A stretch of 64,000 nucleotides of DNA from Polaribacter batillariae (GCF_017498485.1 NZ_CP071795.1:248001-312000); one strand, 5' to 3'; positions 1 through 9,052 are shown, counted from the first letter of the stretch. Translations and numbers: made by a program. The notes: generated by a model not told the origin, from the letters alone.

Positions 1-402
1 ACAATGTGCATAAAGCGTCCCATAATCAATCGTCTCACTAAAAGTAGCCTCTATAAGACCTTGAAGCTCCACATAAGAGGTAACTGTTGTTTGTGGATTG
101 GTTAATTGGGTAGCTATAAAATCAATAACCCTCTCAGAAATAACACGAGTGTTATTACCGCCTACTTTTATGGTAATTAATTCTGAAAGACCGTAGCTAT
201 TATAGGTTTTTAACCATTCTCTAATTGTCTTTTCTGTAAAACCCAATTTATAAGCTAACTGACTTTGGTAAACTACCTTACCTTGCTTTACTAAAATAAG
301 AACTTTCAAACGACCTCGTTCACGTTCCGATTTTGCTTTTCTTAATAGTGAACTCAATTCTTCTTCACTCTCTTTTACTGTAATATTTATCTGTTTTGGC
401 AT
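1..402 (-). CDS. IS630-family transposase, N-terminal part (runs off window)
   Basis: The ATG is at 402 and 134 codons are open to the window edge, starting MPKQINITVKESEEELSSLL. The protein has a helix-turn-helix region (about residues 45-70, YKLGFTEKTIREWLKTY) and the block VGGNNTRVISERV. It aligns along its length with the N-terminal ORF of the IS630 element at 28.6-29.1 kb, which has the matching blocks GGNNTVHISDRA and YGALYAHC. In this family the DDE catalytic domain follows, here outside the window. It binds the element ends and catalyses transposition into TA-containing targets. It is clearly related to, but diverged from, the second copy. Confidence 0.8.
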   Translation of the reverse strand, partial: MPKQINITVKESEEELSSLLRKAKSERERGRLKVLILVKQGKVVYQSQLAYKLGFTEKTIREWLKTYNSYGLSELITIKVGGNNTRVISERVIDFIATQLTNPQTTVTSYVELQGLIEATFSETIDYGTLYAHC

Positions 403-449
403 AAAAACAAGATACAAAATATTACAGTAATATCAAAGTTTATTTAGTA
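1..449 (-). mobile_element. IS630-type insertion sequence, cut by the window edge
   Basis: The element runs off the left edge of the window. Its visible terminus, read on the minus strand, is TACTAAATAAACTTTG. This resembles the terminus of the IS630 element at 28021-29162, which reads TACCATTTAAACTTTG. It holds the N-terminal part of a transposase and has landed in a lipoprotein gene whose 5' end remains at 450-534. The boundary at 449 is inferred from this similarity, because the other end is not visible. Confidence 0.6.
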
Positions 450-534
450 TTATTTCTAAAGGTGTTGAGGTATTTTTAAGGTTACCACAACTTATAAAAG
501 CGACTAAAAAACATAATGTTGCTATTCTCATCAT
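433..534 (-). pseudogene. 5' fragment of a lipoprotein gene cut by an IS630-type element
   Basis: From the ATG at 534 (or 531) the reading frame gives MMRIATLCFLVAFISCGN, a typical lipoprotein signal peptide with a lipobox cysteine at about residue 16. The frame leaves native sequence at about position 450, where the IS630-type terminus begins, and stops at 433. The rest of the gene would lie left of the window, beyond the IS. Its function cannot be read from about 28 native residues. It starts 8 bp after the stop of the antitoxin-like ORF, so the two may have been cotranscribed. Confidence 0.5.
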
Positions 535-542
535 AAAATAAT

Positions 543-662
543 TTATTGTTGTTGTACATCTCCTTTACTTCTAGGTATAAATATTACTTCCATTGACTTT
601 GAAACATAGTCAAAATGTTTTTTTATACTCTTGCGTAGAGTGGAAATAGTTACTACTCTCAT
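543..662 (-). pseudogene. Phd/YefM-like antitoxin N-terminal remnant
   Basis: The 39 residues begin MRVVTISTLRKSIKKHFDYV and end QQQ. The opening resembles the Phd/YefM antitoxin fold, in which a first strand, a helix of the type LRxxLKxxFDxV and then IxIxRxxG occur. Full-length family members have about 75-90 residues, so this one lacks its toxin-binding C-terminus. No toxin gene follows. Upstream, TTGTAC and GTACAA half-sites (about 678-697) could be an old operator. The similarity is by eye only, and a small unrelated ORF is possible. An in-frame ATG at 770 exists but gives an implausible extension. Confidence 0.35.
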
Positions 663-850
663 AAAAATTAAATTTAATTGTACCGTATTTTGTACAAATA
701 AATGTAGAATATTTGCACCAAATTTCCAAATGAGCAGAATTGTGAGCTTATTGCCAACAACTGTTAACACCCTAATTTACAAAATTCACTTTAAAAAACA
801 TTTAAATATATCATAAATTAAATGCTATTTTTGAAAACCAAAAACAACCA

Positions 851-1555
851 ATGAGTGTACCTATTATTTTTGAAGATAAATACGTCTTATGTGTGAGCAA
901 ACCCAATAATATGGTGGTGCATCATGCACATCATTCTAGAAATGTTGCCGAAGAAATGTCGCTTTTACAGTTGATAAAAGATAAAAAAGTACTCAAAGTA
1001 TATCCAATTCATAGGTTAGATAGAAAAACATCTGGAATTATCTTATTGGCCAAAGAAAAGGAGTATGTTTCTAAGTTTCAAGACTTGTTTACCAATAACG
1101 AAATCGAAAAAACGTATTATGGAATGGTTCGTGGTTTTTCTCCCGAATCAAAAAAAATAGATTCTCCTGTAAAAGGTAGAGACGCAAACGTGCATAAAGA
1201 AGCGTTAACATATTTAAAAACATTAGAAAAAATTACTTTAAAAATTCCTGTAAAACCTTACGATTCTTCACGTTACAGTTTGGTAGAATTCAAACCAAAA
1301 ACAGGAAGAATGCACCAATTGAGAGTACATGCCAATAAAATAAGTCATCCTCTAATTGGCGACCCCAAATATGGCGACAAAAATCATAACATCATGTTCG
1401 AAAAAAACTTTAATTGTACAAATATGTTTTTACACGCTGGGCAGTTGGAATTTGCGCATCCTTTTTCTTCAGAAAAATTAAACTTAAAAGCAAGTTTTCC
1501 TAAAGATTGGCTTCATTTATTTGATAAATTTTCATGGAAAAACCCATTAACTTAA
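851..1555 (+). CDS. truC: RluA-family pseudouridine synthase, TruC-like (tRNA pseudouridine-65)
   Basis: This 234-residue protein isomerises a specific uridine to pseudouridine in RNA. It carries the RluA-family catalytic motif HRLDRKTSG (about residues 55-63, with the nucleophilic Asp in HRLDR), and later TGRMHQLRVHANKISHPLIGDPKYGD as a series of conserved blocks. It has no S4 domain. The C-terminal LHAGQLEFAHPF block and the short length match TruC, which modifies U65 of tRNA, better than RluC or RluD. The assignment within the RluA family is by pattern and is less certain than the family itself. The gene is apparently monocistronic. Confidence 0.8.
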   Translation: MSVPIIFEDKYVLCVSKPNNMVVHHAHHSRNVAEEMSLLQLIKDKKVLKVYPIHRLDRKTSGIILLAKEKEYVSKFQDLFTNNEIEKTYYGMVRGFSPESKKIDSPVKGRDANVHKEALTYLKTLEKITLKIPVKPYDSSRYSLVEFKPKTGRMHQLRVHANKISHPLIGDPKYGDKNHNIMFEKNFNCTNMFLHAGQLEFAHPFSSEKLNLKASFPKDWLHLFDKFSWKNPLT

Positions 1556-1619
1556 AAATTGCAACACAAATTCGTACAGAAATCACAGAAGTTCTTGAAG
1601 AAATAAACTTTGTAACTAC

Positions 1620-1805
1620 TTATTGTTCAATAGATTCAGAATGAAAAGCAATTAATTCTCCAGCCTTAAAAGTTGGAGAAATTTCTATGGGATTGCAACA
1701 AACCTCGCAATCTTCGATATAAGTTTGTTTGCAAACACTTGCATCTAAAATCATGGAAATCTCTTCCCAACAGTATGGACATTGAAAAAAATGTTCTTGT
1801 TCCAC
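1620..1805 (-). CDS. CPXCG-motif cysteine-rich small protein
   Basis: This is a 61-residue protein with CPYC near the N-terminus (residues 9-12) and CEVCC in the middle (about residues 33-37). It matches the small CPXCG-motif cysteine-rich family, whose two cysteine pairs probably bind one zinc ion. The final residue of the first motif is W instead of the usual G. It lies 23 bp after the stop of the E1 gene on the same strand and may share its transcript. The biochemical role of the family is unknown. Confidence 0.7.
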   Translation of the reverse strand: MEQEHFFQCPYCWEEISMILDASVCKQTYIEDCEVCCNPIEISPTFKAGELIAFHSESIEQ

Positions 1806-1828
1806 TACCCTATTACTTTTTATTGAAA

Positions 1829-3814
1829 TTAATAATTTAAAAGCGCATCTATAGATTTTTCCAATCGGCTCTTTCCTAAATATTCTTTTTCTAAATCAGG
1901 TTGAAAAGGAATTGGCGTTTCTAAACTCGCGACTCTTTTTACGGGTGCATCTAACCACTCAAAACAATTTTCGTTGATTAATGCAGAAATATCACTTGCA
2001 ATTCCTCCAAAAAGAGAATCTTCTTGAACAATAATTGCTTTCCCTGTTTTTTTTACAGATTTATAAATTGTTGCGACATCTAAAGGTTGCAAGGTTCTTA
2101 AATCGATAACATCTGCAGCAATGGTTTTATTTTTTAAAAGGTCTAAAACCCAATGAATTCCTGCACCATAACTAATTATTGTAATATCATTTCCTTCTTG
2201 TATAAGTGCAGCTTTACCAATTTCTATAGTAAAATAGTTTTCAGAAACTTCTTCGTAAACAGACCTGTACAAAGCTTTGTGTTCGAAAAACAATACCGGA
2301 TTTGGGTCGTTTACAGCTTCAATTAACAAGCCTTTTGCATCTTTAGGAAACGCAGGATACACAACTTTTAAACCAGGTGTTTTTGTAAACCAAGCTTCAT
2401 TTGTTTGGCTATGAAAAGGGCCAGCTCCTACGCCTGCTCCACAAGGCATTCTTACAACTACATCTGCTTTTTCGTTCCATCTGTAATGAGATTTTGCTAA
2501 TAAATTTACAATCGGGTTAAAACCTGAGGAAACAAAATCTGCAAACTGCATTTCAACCACAGCTTTTATTCCGTTTACAGAGAGGCCGTACCCAGTAGAA
2601 ACAATGGCAGATTCGCAAATTGGTGTGTTTCTAACGCGTTCTTTTCCGAATTTTTTTACAAATCCGTCTGTAATTTTAAAAACGCCACCATATTCAGCAA
2701 TGTCTTGCCCCATAATTACCAAATTATCGTATTTTTCCATAGATTGATACAAACCTTCGGAAATAGCATCAATCAAACGAATGTTTTTCTTTTTTGATGA
2801 TGGAGCGATCGCTTTGTAATCGTGATTTTTATAAACATCATTTAGCTCTGTTGTTGCATTAGAAACAATAGCTTCTTCAGCAAAAGCGGTTGTTAAGCCT
2901 TCGTTTATTTGTTGAATAATTTCTTCTTTGTAAGAAACTTCTATTTTTTCAGTTAAAATTTTTTCTTCTTTTAAAAATGCTTGATAATTTTCTAAAGGAT
3001 CTTTTGCGCTCCAGAAATCTAACAAATCTTGTGGAACATATTTTGTGCCACTGGCTTCTTCATGGCCCCGCATTCGAAATGTTTTAAATTCTAACAAAAC
3101 AGGACGTGGTTTCTTACGAACACTTTGTGCAATTTCGGTTACTTTCGAATAGACTTCTAAAATATTATTACCATCTATTATGTAGCTTTCCATGCCATAT
3201 CCTATTCCTTTGTCTGCAATATTTTCGCAATTAAATTGCTCGAAAGTGGGTGTAGATAAGCCATAACCGTTATTTTCTACACAAAATAGTACTGGCAAAT
3301 TCCAAACAGAAGCTACATTTAAGGCTTCGTGAAAATCGCCTTCACTTGTGCCACCTTCACCTGTAAAAACAGCACAAATTTTGTTATTGTTTTTAAGTTT
3401 GTTGGCCAGTGCAATTCCGTCTGCAATGCCTAATTGTGGGCCTAAATGAGAAATCATTCCTACAATTTTGTATTCTTGGGTGCCAAAGTGAAAACTTCGA
3501 TCTCTACCTTTGGTAAAACCACTCATTTTTCCTTGCCATTGAGCAAATAAACGATGCAAAGGAATTTCTCTTGTTGTAAATACACCTAAATTTCTGTGCA
3601 TTGGCAAAATATACTCATCATTATACAACGCAGTGGTTACACCTACAGAAATTGCTTCTTGACCGATTCCAGAAAACCATTTCGAAATTTTTCCTTGGCG
3701 CAAAAGTATCAACATTTTTTCCTCGATTAAACGAGGTTTTAGCATGTTTTTATACAATTCTAATAATTTTGTTTTATCAATAGAATTTATATTATAGATA
3801 ATTTTGTTTGCCAT
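1829..3814 (-). CDS. 2-oxoacid dehydrogenase E1, fused alpha and beta subunits
   Basis: At 661 residues this is a fusion of the E1 alpha (about 1-330) and E1 beta (about 345-661) chains of a branched-chain 2-oxoacid or pyruvate-type dehydrogenase, a layout common in Bacteroidota. The alpha part has the thiamine diphosphate motif GEGGTSEGDFHEA ending in VENNGYG, and the phosphorylation-loop-like segment around RMRGHEEASG. The beta part has GQDIAEYGGVFKIT, EMQFADF and the C-terminal transketolase domain with LRTLQPLD. It decarboxylates the 2-oxoacid and passes the acyl group to a lipoyl E2. No E2 or E3 gene is adjacent, so those must be elsewhere. Substrate is inferred, not shown. Confidence 0.9.
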   Translation of the reverse strand: MANKIIYNINSIDKTKLLELYKNMLKPRLIEEKMLILLRQGKISKWFSGIGQEAISVGVTTALYNDEYILPMHRNLGVFTTREIPLHRLFAQWQGKMSGFTKGRDRSFHFGTQEYKIVGMISHLGPQLGIADGIALANKLKNNNKICAVFTGEGGTSEGDFHEALNVASVWNLPVLFCVENNGYGLSTPTFEQFNCENIADKGIGYGMESYIIDGNNILEVYSKVTEIAQSVRKKPRPVLLEFKTFRMRGHEEASGTKYVPQDLLDFWSAKDPLENYQAFLKEEKILTEKIEVSYKEEIIQQINEGLTTAFAEEAIVSNATTELNDVYKNHDYKAIAPSSKKKNIRLIDAISEGLYQSMEKYDNLVIMGQDIAEYGGVFKITDGFVKKFGKERVRNTPICESAIVSTGYGLSVNGIKAVVEMQFADFVSSGFNPIVNLLAKSHYRWNEKADVVVRMPCGAGVGAGPFHSQTNEAWFTKTPGLKVVYPAFPKDAKGLLIEAVNDPNPVLFFEHKALYRSVYEEVSENYFTIEIGKAALIQEGNDITIISYGAGIHWVLDLLKNKTIAADVIDLRTLQPLDVATIYKSVKKTGKAIIVQEDSLFGGIASDISALINENCFEWLDAPVKRVASLETPIPFQPDLEKEYLGKSRLEKSIDALLNY

Positions 3815-3873
3815 AAAATATAGATTTCGTAATTAAAACAAACTTAATGATAAAGAAGTATAATCCATAAAAA

Positions 3874-3901
3874 AATCTCTATCATTTTACGGATAGAGAT
3901 T
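3874..3901 (-). terminator. Rho-independent terminator after the Lrp gene
   Basis: A perfect 10-bp stem (AATCTCTATC / GATAGAGATT) with an 8-nt loop is flanked by A and T runs, so it can work in both directions. It lies just downstream of the Lrp-family gene and upstream of the E1 gene, and should separate their transcripts. Confidence 0.8.
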
Positions 3902-3925
3902 TTTGTTCAATTTTATATAAAAAGC

Positions 3926-4405
3926 TTATAATTCTTTAAAAATAGCGTGCATCATTCTTTTTTTATCGTTGATGCTTTCTTCTAAAGCAATCATTGTTTC
4001 TGTTCTATTTACACCAGGAATATCGTCTATTTGATAAATAATGTCTTTCGCATCGTTTGTTCCTTTGGCTCTTACTTTACAGAAAATATTGTATTTACCA
4101 GCAGTTACATAAGCGACTGTTACATTTGGTATGGCTCGTAAATTTTCGATAACACTTTGTGTCATAGAGGTTTTCTCTAAAAAAACACCCACATGAGCAA
4201 TAAAAGAATAGCCCATTTTTTCGTAGTTAAGTGTTAATGTAGAGCCTTGAATAATACCTTCGTCTTCCATTTTTTTAACACGAACATGAATGGTTCCAGC
4301 AGAGACTAATAATTGTTTTGCAATATCCGTAAATGGTGTTCTTGCATTTTCAATTAAAATGTCTAAAATTTGATGATCGATTTCGTCTAAAATAAATTTT
4401 TTCAT
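3926..4405 (-). CDS. Lrp/AsnC-family transcriptional regulator
   Basis: This is a 159-residue protein with the standard order of the family. An N-terminal AsnC-type helix-turn-helix (about residues 5-60, with LDEIDHQILDILIENAR and the recognition helix around VSAGTIHVRVKKME) is followed by a RAM/ligand-binding domain (about 70-150, with GKYNIFCKVRAKGTNDA and IPGVNRTETMIAL). Such proteins sense amino acids or related metabolites and act as dimers or octamers. The terminator between it and the E1 gene shows it is not in one simple operon with it, although regulation of that gene is possible. The target is unknown. Confidence 0.92.
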   Translation of the reverse strand: MKKFILDEIDHQILDILIENARTPFTDIAKQLLVSAGTIHVRVKKMEDEGIIQGSTLTLNYEKMGYSFIAHVGVFLEKTSMTQSVIENLRAIPNVTVAYVTAGKYNIFCKVRAKGTNDAKDIIYQIDDIPGVNRTETMIALEESINDKKRMMHAIFKEL

Positions 4406-4481
4406 TTTTTATGTATTATTCAATTAATACCACAAATTTATGAATAAAATTTAATTAAACAATAGTATAAATGAGATATAT

Positions 4482-5540
4482 TTAAACTTTTTTGCTTTCG
4501 AAAACGATTTCGGAGTGTCCTATTTTAGATTTTAAGTCTTCTTCTTCTATTTTTACCAATTTTGAAACTAATTTATTATTTACAATTTTGTCTTGAAATT
4601 GATACGCAACATCGTCTTTGGAATTCGGATACCTATGAATTACATCGTAGAAGATTTTACTGTTATTAGGTATCGAAAAATACTCTTCGTAACTGTTAAA
4701 ATTGGTTGCAGTTGCGATATGATAAATGCCTTGTAAAATAGAAAAGAAAGTATATTTTCTACTTTCCTCTCTTATATAATCATCAGGAAAATGTCCAGAT
4801 TCTATTAAAATCGTATTAAAACCTAGTTTTTGAAAATTATCGCCTGTTGCAGTTGGGTAAAACTCGTCTGTATATCTGCCCACACAATTAGGTATTATGT
4901 TTTGTAGCACTTTATTCATCGCTACAATTACATTCATTGTTTCTGTTCTTCCTTTTGTAATGGCTCTCGTTTCTTCTTCTGAAGGAGCTAAAAAAGATAT
5001 TGTAGCCGTATTTTTGGTGCCTTCTACATTAAAAATAGTTCTTTGGTCGTGTAAATTGAAACAAAATTGTGGATTAAACTCCTCTAAAACTTTACGTAAC
5101 AGCTTACTTTCTTTCGCTTTTTTATCTACTGCATCTCTATTTAAATCGATATTATTGGCATTTACTCGTGTGTAAGCCTGCGAACCGTCTGGATTTAACA
5201 TTGGAATAAAAACCAATGTGCATTCTTTTAAAATGGTTAACAACTCTTCTTGTTTGTTGTTTAAAAAACAATTAAACAAATCGAACAATGCTTTGGTTCC
5301 TGTACTTTCGTTTCCGTGCATTTGCGACCATAAAAGAATTTTTCTAGAACCTGTTCCTATTTTTAATTGTTGAATGGGCCTGTTTTCTTCTGATGTTCCA
5401 ATTTGTGTAACTTCGAAAATTGCTTGGTGTTTTTTAAATAAATTTTCGATGTCTTTATATGTAATCCATTTTCCTGAAAGTGTATTTTCTTTTTCTTTCT
5501 GATAAATAGATTTTAAAAATTCGGTGGTTAATATCTTCAT
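4482..5540 (-). CDS. M14-family zinc carboxypeptidase
   Basis: This 352-residue protein carries the M14 zinc-binding signature HxxE in QMHGNESTGT (about residues 74-77), the third ligand in FNLHDQ (about 163), and the catalytic Glu in LIESGHF (about 246). DLNRDA with the preceding substrate-binding region is also present. It lacks an evident signal peptide, so it probably acts in the cytoplasm on peptides or murein-derived substrates. The start is supported by an upstream TAATTTTG box and a short leader. It is divergently arranged with the XRE gene across a region holding several palindromes. Confidence 0.88.
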   Translation of the reverse strand: MKILTTEFLKSIYQKEKENTLSGKWITYKDIENLFKKHQAIFEVTQIGTSEENRPIQQLKIGTGSRKILLWSQMHGNESTGTKALFDLFNCFLNNKQEELLTILKECTLVFIPMLNPDGSQAYTRVNANNIDLNRDAVDKKAKESKLLRKVLEEFNPQFCFNLHDQRTIFNVEGTKNTATISFLAPSEEETRAITKGRTETMNVIVAMNKVLQNIIPNCVGRYTDEFYPTATGDNFQKLGFNTILIESGHFPDDYIREESRKYTFFSILQGIYHIATATNFNSYEEYFSIPNNSKIFYDVIHRYPNSKDDVAYQFQDKIVNNKLVSKLVKIEEEDLKSKIGHSEIVFESKKV

Positions 5541-5550
5541 AATATAAGAA

Positions 5551-5583
5551 CAAAATTACTTGGTAAAAGTACAGCATATACAA
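5551..5583 (-). promoter_or_regulatory. Candidate promoter of the M14 peptidase gene
   Basis: On the minus strand TTG (5583-5581) is followed after 22 bp by TAATTTTG (5558-5551), which matches the Flavobacteriaceae sigma consensus TTG-N17-23-TAnnTTTG. The predicted transcript would start only a few bases before the ATG at 5540. Confidence 0.5.
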
Positions 5584-5602
5584 TTGGTATCAAACTAAAA
5601 TG

Positions 5603-5872
5603 TTACAATTGTAAATTGTAAACATGTTACAAATGTAAATCCTGTTTTTGATAAGCCTTGTTACTTTTGTAAACAATTGTTTTTTAGGCGTGTTACAAAA
5701 CACAATCCACTTAACTGATAACATCAATATAATTTATAATTATTATTTAATTTACTGTTTTTTAGATGAATATATAAGTTAATTAAAGTTTTTAATCAAT
5801 AAAAAATCACGGGTTATATGAAGAAATAAAACTTTAACATTGTAGTTATACATAGTTGTTTTACATTTGTAA
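5603..5872. promoter_or_regulatory. Four TTAC-N4-GTAA palindromes, probable XRE operators
   Basis: Sites are TTACAATTGTAA (5603-5614, a perfect palindrome), TTACAAATGTAA (5627-5638), TTACTTTTGTAA (5661-5672) and TTACATTTGTAA (5861-5872). The last one covers the TAnnTTTG box of the XRE gene, so binding there would block its transcription. The first two have centres 24 bp apart. An extra half-site TTACAA lies near 5693. The binding protein is inferred to be the adjacent XRE regulator. Confidence 0.55.
5840..5869 (+). promoter_or_regulatory. Candidate promoter of the XRE regulator
   Basis: TTG (5840-5842), 19 bp, then TACATTTG (5862-5869) is a good match to the Flavobacteriaceae consensus. It lies 21 bp upstream of the ATG at 5890 and overlaps the fourth palindrome. 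Confidence 0.6.
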
Positions 5873-5889
5873 TATAACAAAGAGTTACA

Positions 5890-6240
5890 ATGATAAACAG
5901 TGTTGAGTTTACTGAAAGATTAAAAAAAGTGATGGAACACCACCAATTATCGGCCTCTACTTTTGCAGATAAAGTGGGTGTGCAACGTTCTAGTATTTCA
6001 CATATTTTGTCGGGAAGAAATAAACCTAGTCTAGATTTTATTTTAAAAGTAACTTCCGAATTTTCGGATGTAGATATTCATTGGTTACTAAATGGAAAAG
6101 GAAATTATCCTAAAATTAGAAATTCGGGTACTACTCCACCTTCATCGTTATTTGAAGATTCGAATACTGTTTCAGGAAAAAAAATTCAAAGAATTGTTGT
6201 TTTTTACGATGATGGAACTTTTGATGAGTATCAAAAATAA
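5890..6240 (+). CDS. XRE-family helix-turn-helix regulator
   Basis: The 116-residue protein has a Cro/C1-type HTH at about residues 8-65 (LKKVMEHHQLSASTFADKVG, then VQRSSISHILSGRNKPSLD). A DVDIHWLLNGKG block follows, and then a polar tail with no recognisable ligand domain. This type is common as a single-copy gene in Flavobacteriaceae. Four matching palindromes lie upstream, one over its own promoter box, which suggests autorepression. It may also affect the divergent M14 gene. The signal it senses is unknown. Confidence 0.85.
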   Translation: MINSVEFTERLKKVMEHHQLSASTFADKVGVQRSSISHILSGRNKPSLDFILKVTSEFSDVDIHWLLNGKGNYPKIRNSGTTPPSSLFEDSNTVSGKKIQRIVVFYDDGTFDEYQK

Positions 6241-6335
6241 ATTATAAAACGATTGCTGGTTATCATTCTCTAACAATGCCAATAAAAGGCAGAACACAAG
6301 AGAAAAATGAAAAGTTTAGTTTTTTTTAGAATTAT

Positions 6336-8780
6336 TTACTCTAACAACTTAGACATGGCTTCTTTTATAATGGCAACATGTTTTATTTTATTAGAATTTG
6401 TAGATTTTTCTTGGTCTTTTACCATAGTTCTCATTAAGTTGATAACAACCTTATCGAAATTAAAACTTTTGTATTGTTTTCCTTTCACAACCATATCTGA
6501 AACTAAATTTTGAATTGCCTCTGTATCGTTACTCTTTGAAATCTTTTTAAAAGCCTTTTGGTACAAAGCTTTTGTGGTGTCGTCTCCAAATAAAAACATT
6601 CCAGAAACTACACTTTTTGCAATAAATGGTAGCTCAGCATCGTCATTAGATTCAATAAATATTTGTGTTAGTGGGGTTGCTAAAATTTTACGTACTTCGT
6701 CTGGCAATTCTTTCGATTTTTTAATCGCCAAAGGTTTGTCTATATAATACATGGCCACCAACGCTTTTCCTAAAACTGCATACGATTTGCTTTCCAATGC
6801 ATTTGCAAAAATAGGTTTCATTTCTGGGTCTATTAATTTGCCTAAAGTTTCTATTGCACTTGCCTGAACCAAAGTTTTGTTATCTGTAGTTGCTATTTGT
6901 TTTATTTTTTCTATCGCATTTCTTTTTGAAGATTTGTTAATTAAATCTACTTTTTCTAAAGCTAAAATTCTTATTTTGTAAGCAGTATCGTCCATTGCTT
7001 CAACAACAGCATTAAAAGCATCTTTTTCTTCCTGTTTTTTCGCTATTTCTAATAAGGCTTCTCTTCTATGTGCATATAATTGGGCATTTTTTAATTGAAA
7101 AATATAATCGCTTAATACTTTATTTTCGTTGATTTCGCATAATAAAACACCATCTGCATTTACTTGAATAAATGTAGGTTGTTTGTTAAATGGAAAAATA
7201 AAGGAAGCATCGTTTTCTTCGACAAAAACACGATGTCTTGTTCTTTTTTTTCCTTCAAAAATATCTATTGTAAAAGGAAATTGAAATGTTGTTGCTTGAT
7301 GCTGAAGAATGTTTACAGTTACGGTTTTTCGTATTGTATTGTAGTCGTAAGAAACTTCGATATTTGGGTGCCCTTTTCCAAAAAACCATTGATTAAAAAA
7401 CCAGTTTAAATCTTTTCCTGTAATTTCTTCAAAAATTAAACGCAATTGATGTGCTTCTGCAGTTTGGTATTTGTATTTTTTTAAATAGGCTTTTAAACTG
7501 GCAAAAAAAGCTTCGTCTCCAACATAATTTCGCAACATGTGTAAAATAGCGCCACCTTTATTGTAACTTACTAAATCGAACATGTCTTCTTTATCGTCGT
7601 AATTGTAACGAATTAAACTTTTATCTTCATTTTGGCCTTCTAAATACAATTTTTCATTTTCGAATTGATACATTTCTACATCATCTTTTCCGTATTTATA
7701 TTCTCTCCAAAGATATTCGCTATAATTCGCAAAAGACTCATTTAAAGCTAAATTACTCCAACTCTCTGAAGTTACTAAATTGCCAAACCAATGATGAAAT
7801 AATTCGTGAGCAATTGTATTTTCATGTGTATTTTCGTCTATTAATTGTCCTGTAGTTTGGTACGCTTGTTCTCCGTGAACTACAGCTGTGGTGTTTTCCA
7901 TGGCTCCAGAAACATAATCTCTTACAACAATTTGACTGTATTTGCTCCAAGGAAATTCTACGCCTAATTTATCTGAAAAAAACTGCATCATCTCTGGTGT
8001 GTTTCCAAAAATTTCTTTCGCAAAAGGGGCATATTCTTTTTCTACATAATAATTTACTGGAATGTTTTTATACGTGTCTTCTATCACTTCAAACTCGCCA
8101 ACACCAAGGAAAAATAAATATGGAGCATGTTTTTTATCGAATTTCCAATAATCTGTTCTGTAATTTCCGTTTGTAGTTTTACTAATTAACAAACCAATAG
8201 AAAGTGTTTTGTATTTATTAGGAACCGTAATATAAATTTCTTGTGATGTTTTTTGATTGGGTGCATCAATCGTTGGAAACCAACAGCTACTTCCTTCGGT
8301 TTCTCCTTGGGTCCAAACCTGTGTTGGTTTGTTTCGATCAATTCCATTTGCATTGATAAAATACAAACCTTTAGAAGCAGAAATAATATTTGTAACTTTA
8401 TCTTTTACCTTTTCTGGACGTGCTGTATATTGAATGTAAACGGTAAATTCTTCGTCTTTTGTATAGGTTTTTGGCAAATTTATTTCTAATTGAAAATCGT
8501 CGTTTGTAAAGTTTAGTTTTTGATTGTTAAGAGTTACCTGTTTAACAACCATTGCTTTGGCGTCTAAAACAAGTTTGTTTGTGTTGTAAAAGTGTGGTTT
8601 TAGAGTTAGCCATGCTTCTCCATTGAGTTCTTTTTTATCGAAATTAAGAGCTACTTTTAATTTTGTATGTACTAAATCGTGTATTTTCTCTCTTTCTGCT
8701 TTATAATTAATAGAATTCTGAGCAAAACTAAAACTAATAATAAATAGAAAAATATAAACAAGGGGTTTGCGAATCTTCAT
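6336..8780 (-). CDS. M1-family zinc aminopeptidase, secreted
   Basis: This 814-residue protein starts with a signal peptide (about residues 1-20, ending SFSFAQN). The M1 exopeptidase motif is GAMEN and the zinc site is HELFHHW (about residues 323-329) followed by NESFANYSEY, which gives the third ligand Glu. An N-terminal beta-sandwich precedes it, and a C-terminal helical HEAT-like region (about 560-814) follows. It removes N-terminal residues from peptides in the periplasm or at the cell surface, a nutrient-acquisition role. The length is normal for the family. It is transcribed alone. Confidence 0.93.
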   Translation of the reverse strand: MKIRKPLVYIFLFIISFSFAQNSINYKAEREKIHDLVHTKLKVALNFDKKELNGEAWLTLKPHFYNTNKLVLDAKAMVVKQVTLNNQKLNFTNDDFQLEINLPKTYTKDEEFTVYIQYTARPEKVKDKVTNIISASKGLYFINANGIDRNKPTQVWTQGETEGSSCWFPTIDAPNQKTSQEIYITVPNKYKTLSIGLLISKTTNGNYRTDYWKFDKKHAPYLFFLGVGEFEVIEDTYKNIPVNYYVEKEYAPFAKEIFGNTPEMMQFFSDKLGVEFPWSKYSQIVVRDYVSGAMENTTAVVHGEQAYQTTGQLIDENTHENTIAHELFHHWFGNLVTSESWSNLALNESFANYSEYLWREYKYGKDDVEMYQFENEKLYLEGQNEDKSLIRYNYDDKEDMFDLVSYNKGGAILHMLRNYVGDEAFFASLKAYLKKYKYQTAEAHQLRLIFEEITGKDLNWFFNQWFFGKGHPNIEVSYDYNTIRKTVTVNILQHQATTFQFPFTIDIFEGKKRTRHRVFVEENDASFIFPFNKQPTFIQVNADGVLLCEINENKVLSDYIFQLKNAQLYAHRREALLEIAKKQEEKDAFNAVVEAMDDTAYKIRILALEKVDLINKSSKRNAIEKIKQIATTDNKTLVQASAIETLGKLIDPEMKPIFANALESKSYAVLGKALVAMYYIDKPLAIKKSKELPDEVRKILATPLTQIFIESNDDAELPFIAKSVVSGMFLFGDDTTKALYQKAFKKISKSNDTEAIQNLVSDMVVKGKQYKSFNFDKVVINLMRTMVKDQEKSTNSNKIKHVAIIKEAMSKLLE

Positions 8781-9052
8781 AAAAATAATTTACTTCTGTA
8801 AAAAATCAAAAATAGTAAATAAAGGCAATTTTGTTGTTAATGAGCAGTTAATATTTGTTTTAGAGAATTAAATTAAAAAAATATTAATACCAGATTTTAA
8901 CAGATGGGTTCGCAAAATAAAAACATGTATTCGATATAAGTTAGAAAGACAAATTGTAATAGCCTATTTACTAAAAGCAAGCAAACAGGTTTGGCACTTT
9001 CTTGATTTTTTTTAAAAATATAGTGAAAATTCAAAAATAAATTCGAAAAAAA

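Noticed and set aside
1534..1644. 36-codon plus-strand ORF (MEKPINLKIATQIRTEITEV...) overlapping the truC end
   Set aside because: It reads like protein and could be a small coupled gene, but it overlaps truC and the CPXCG gene and has no recognised family; too weak to annotate.
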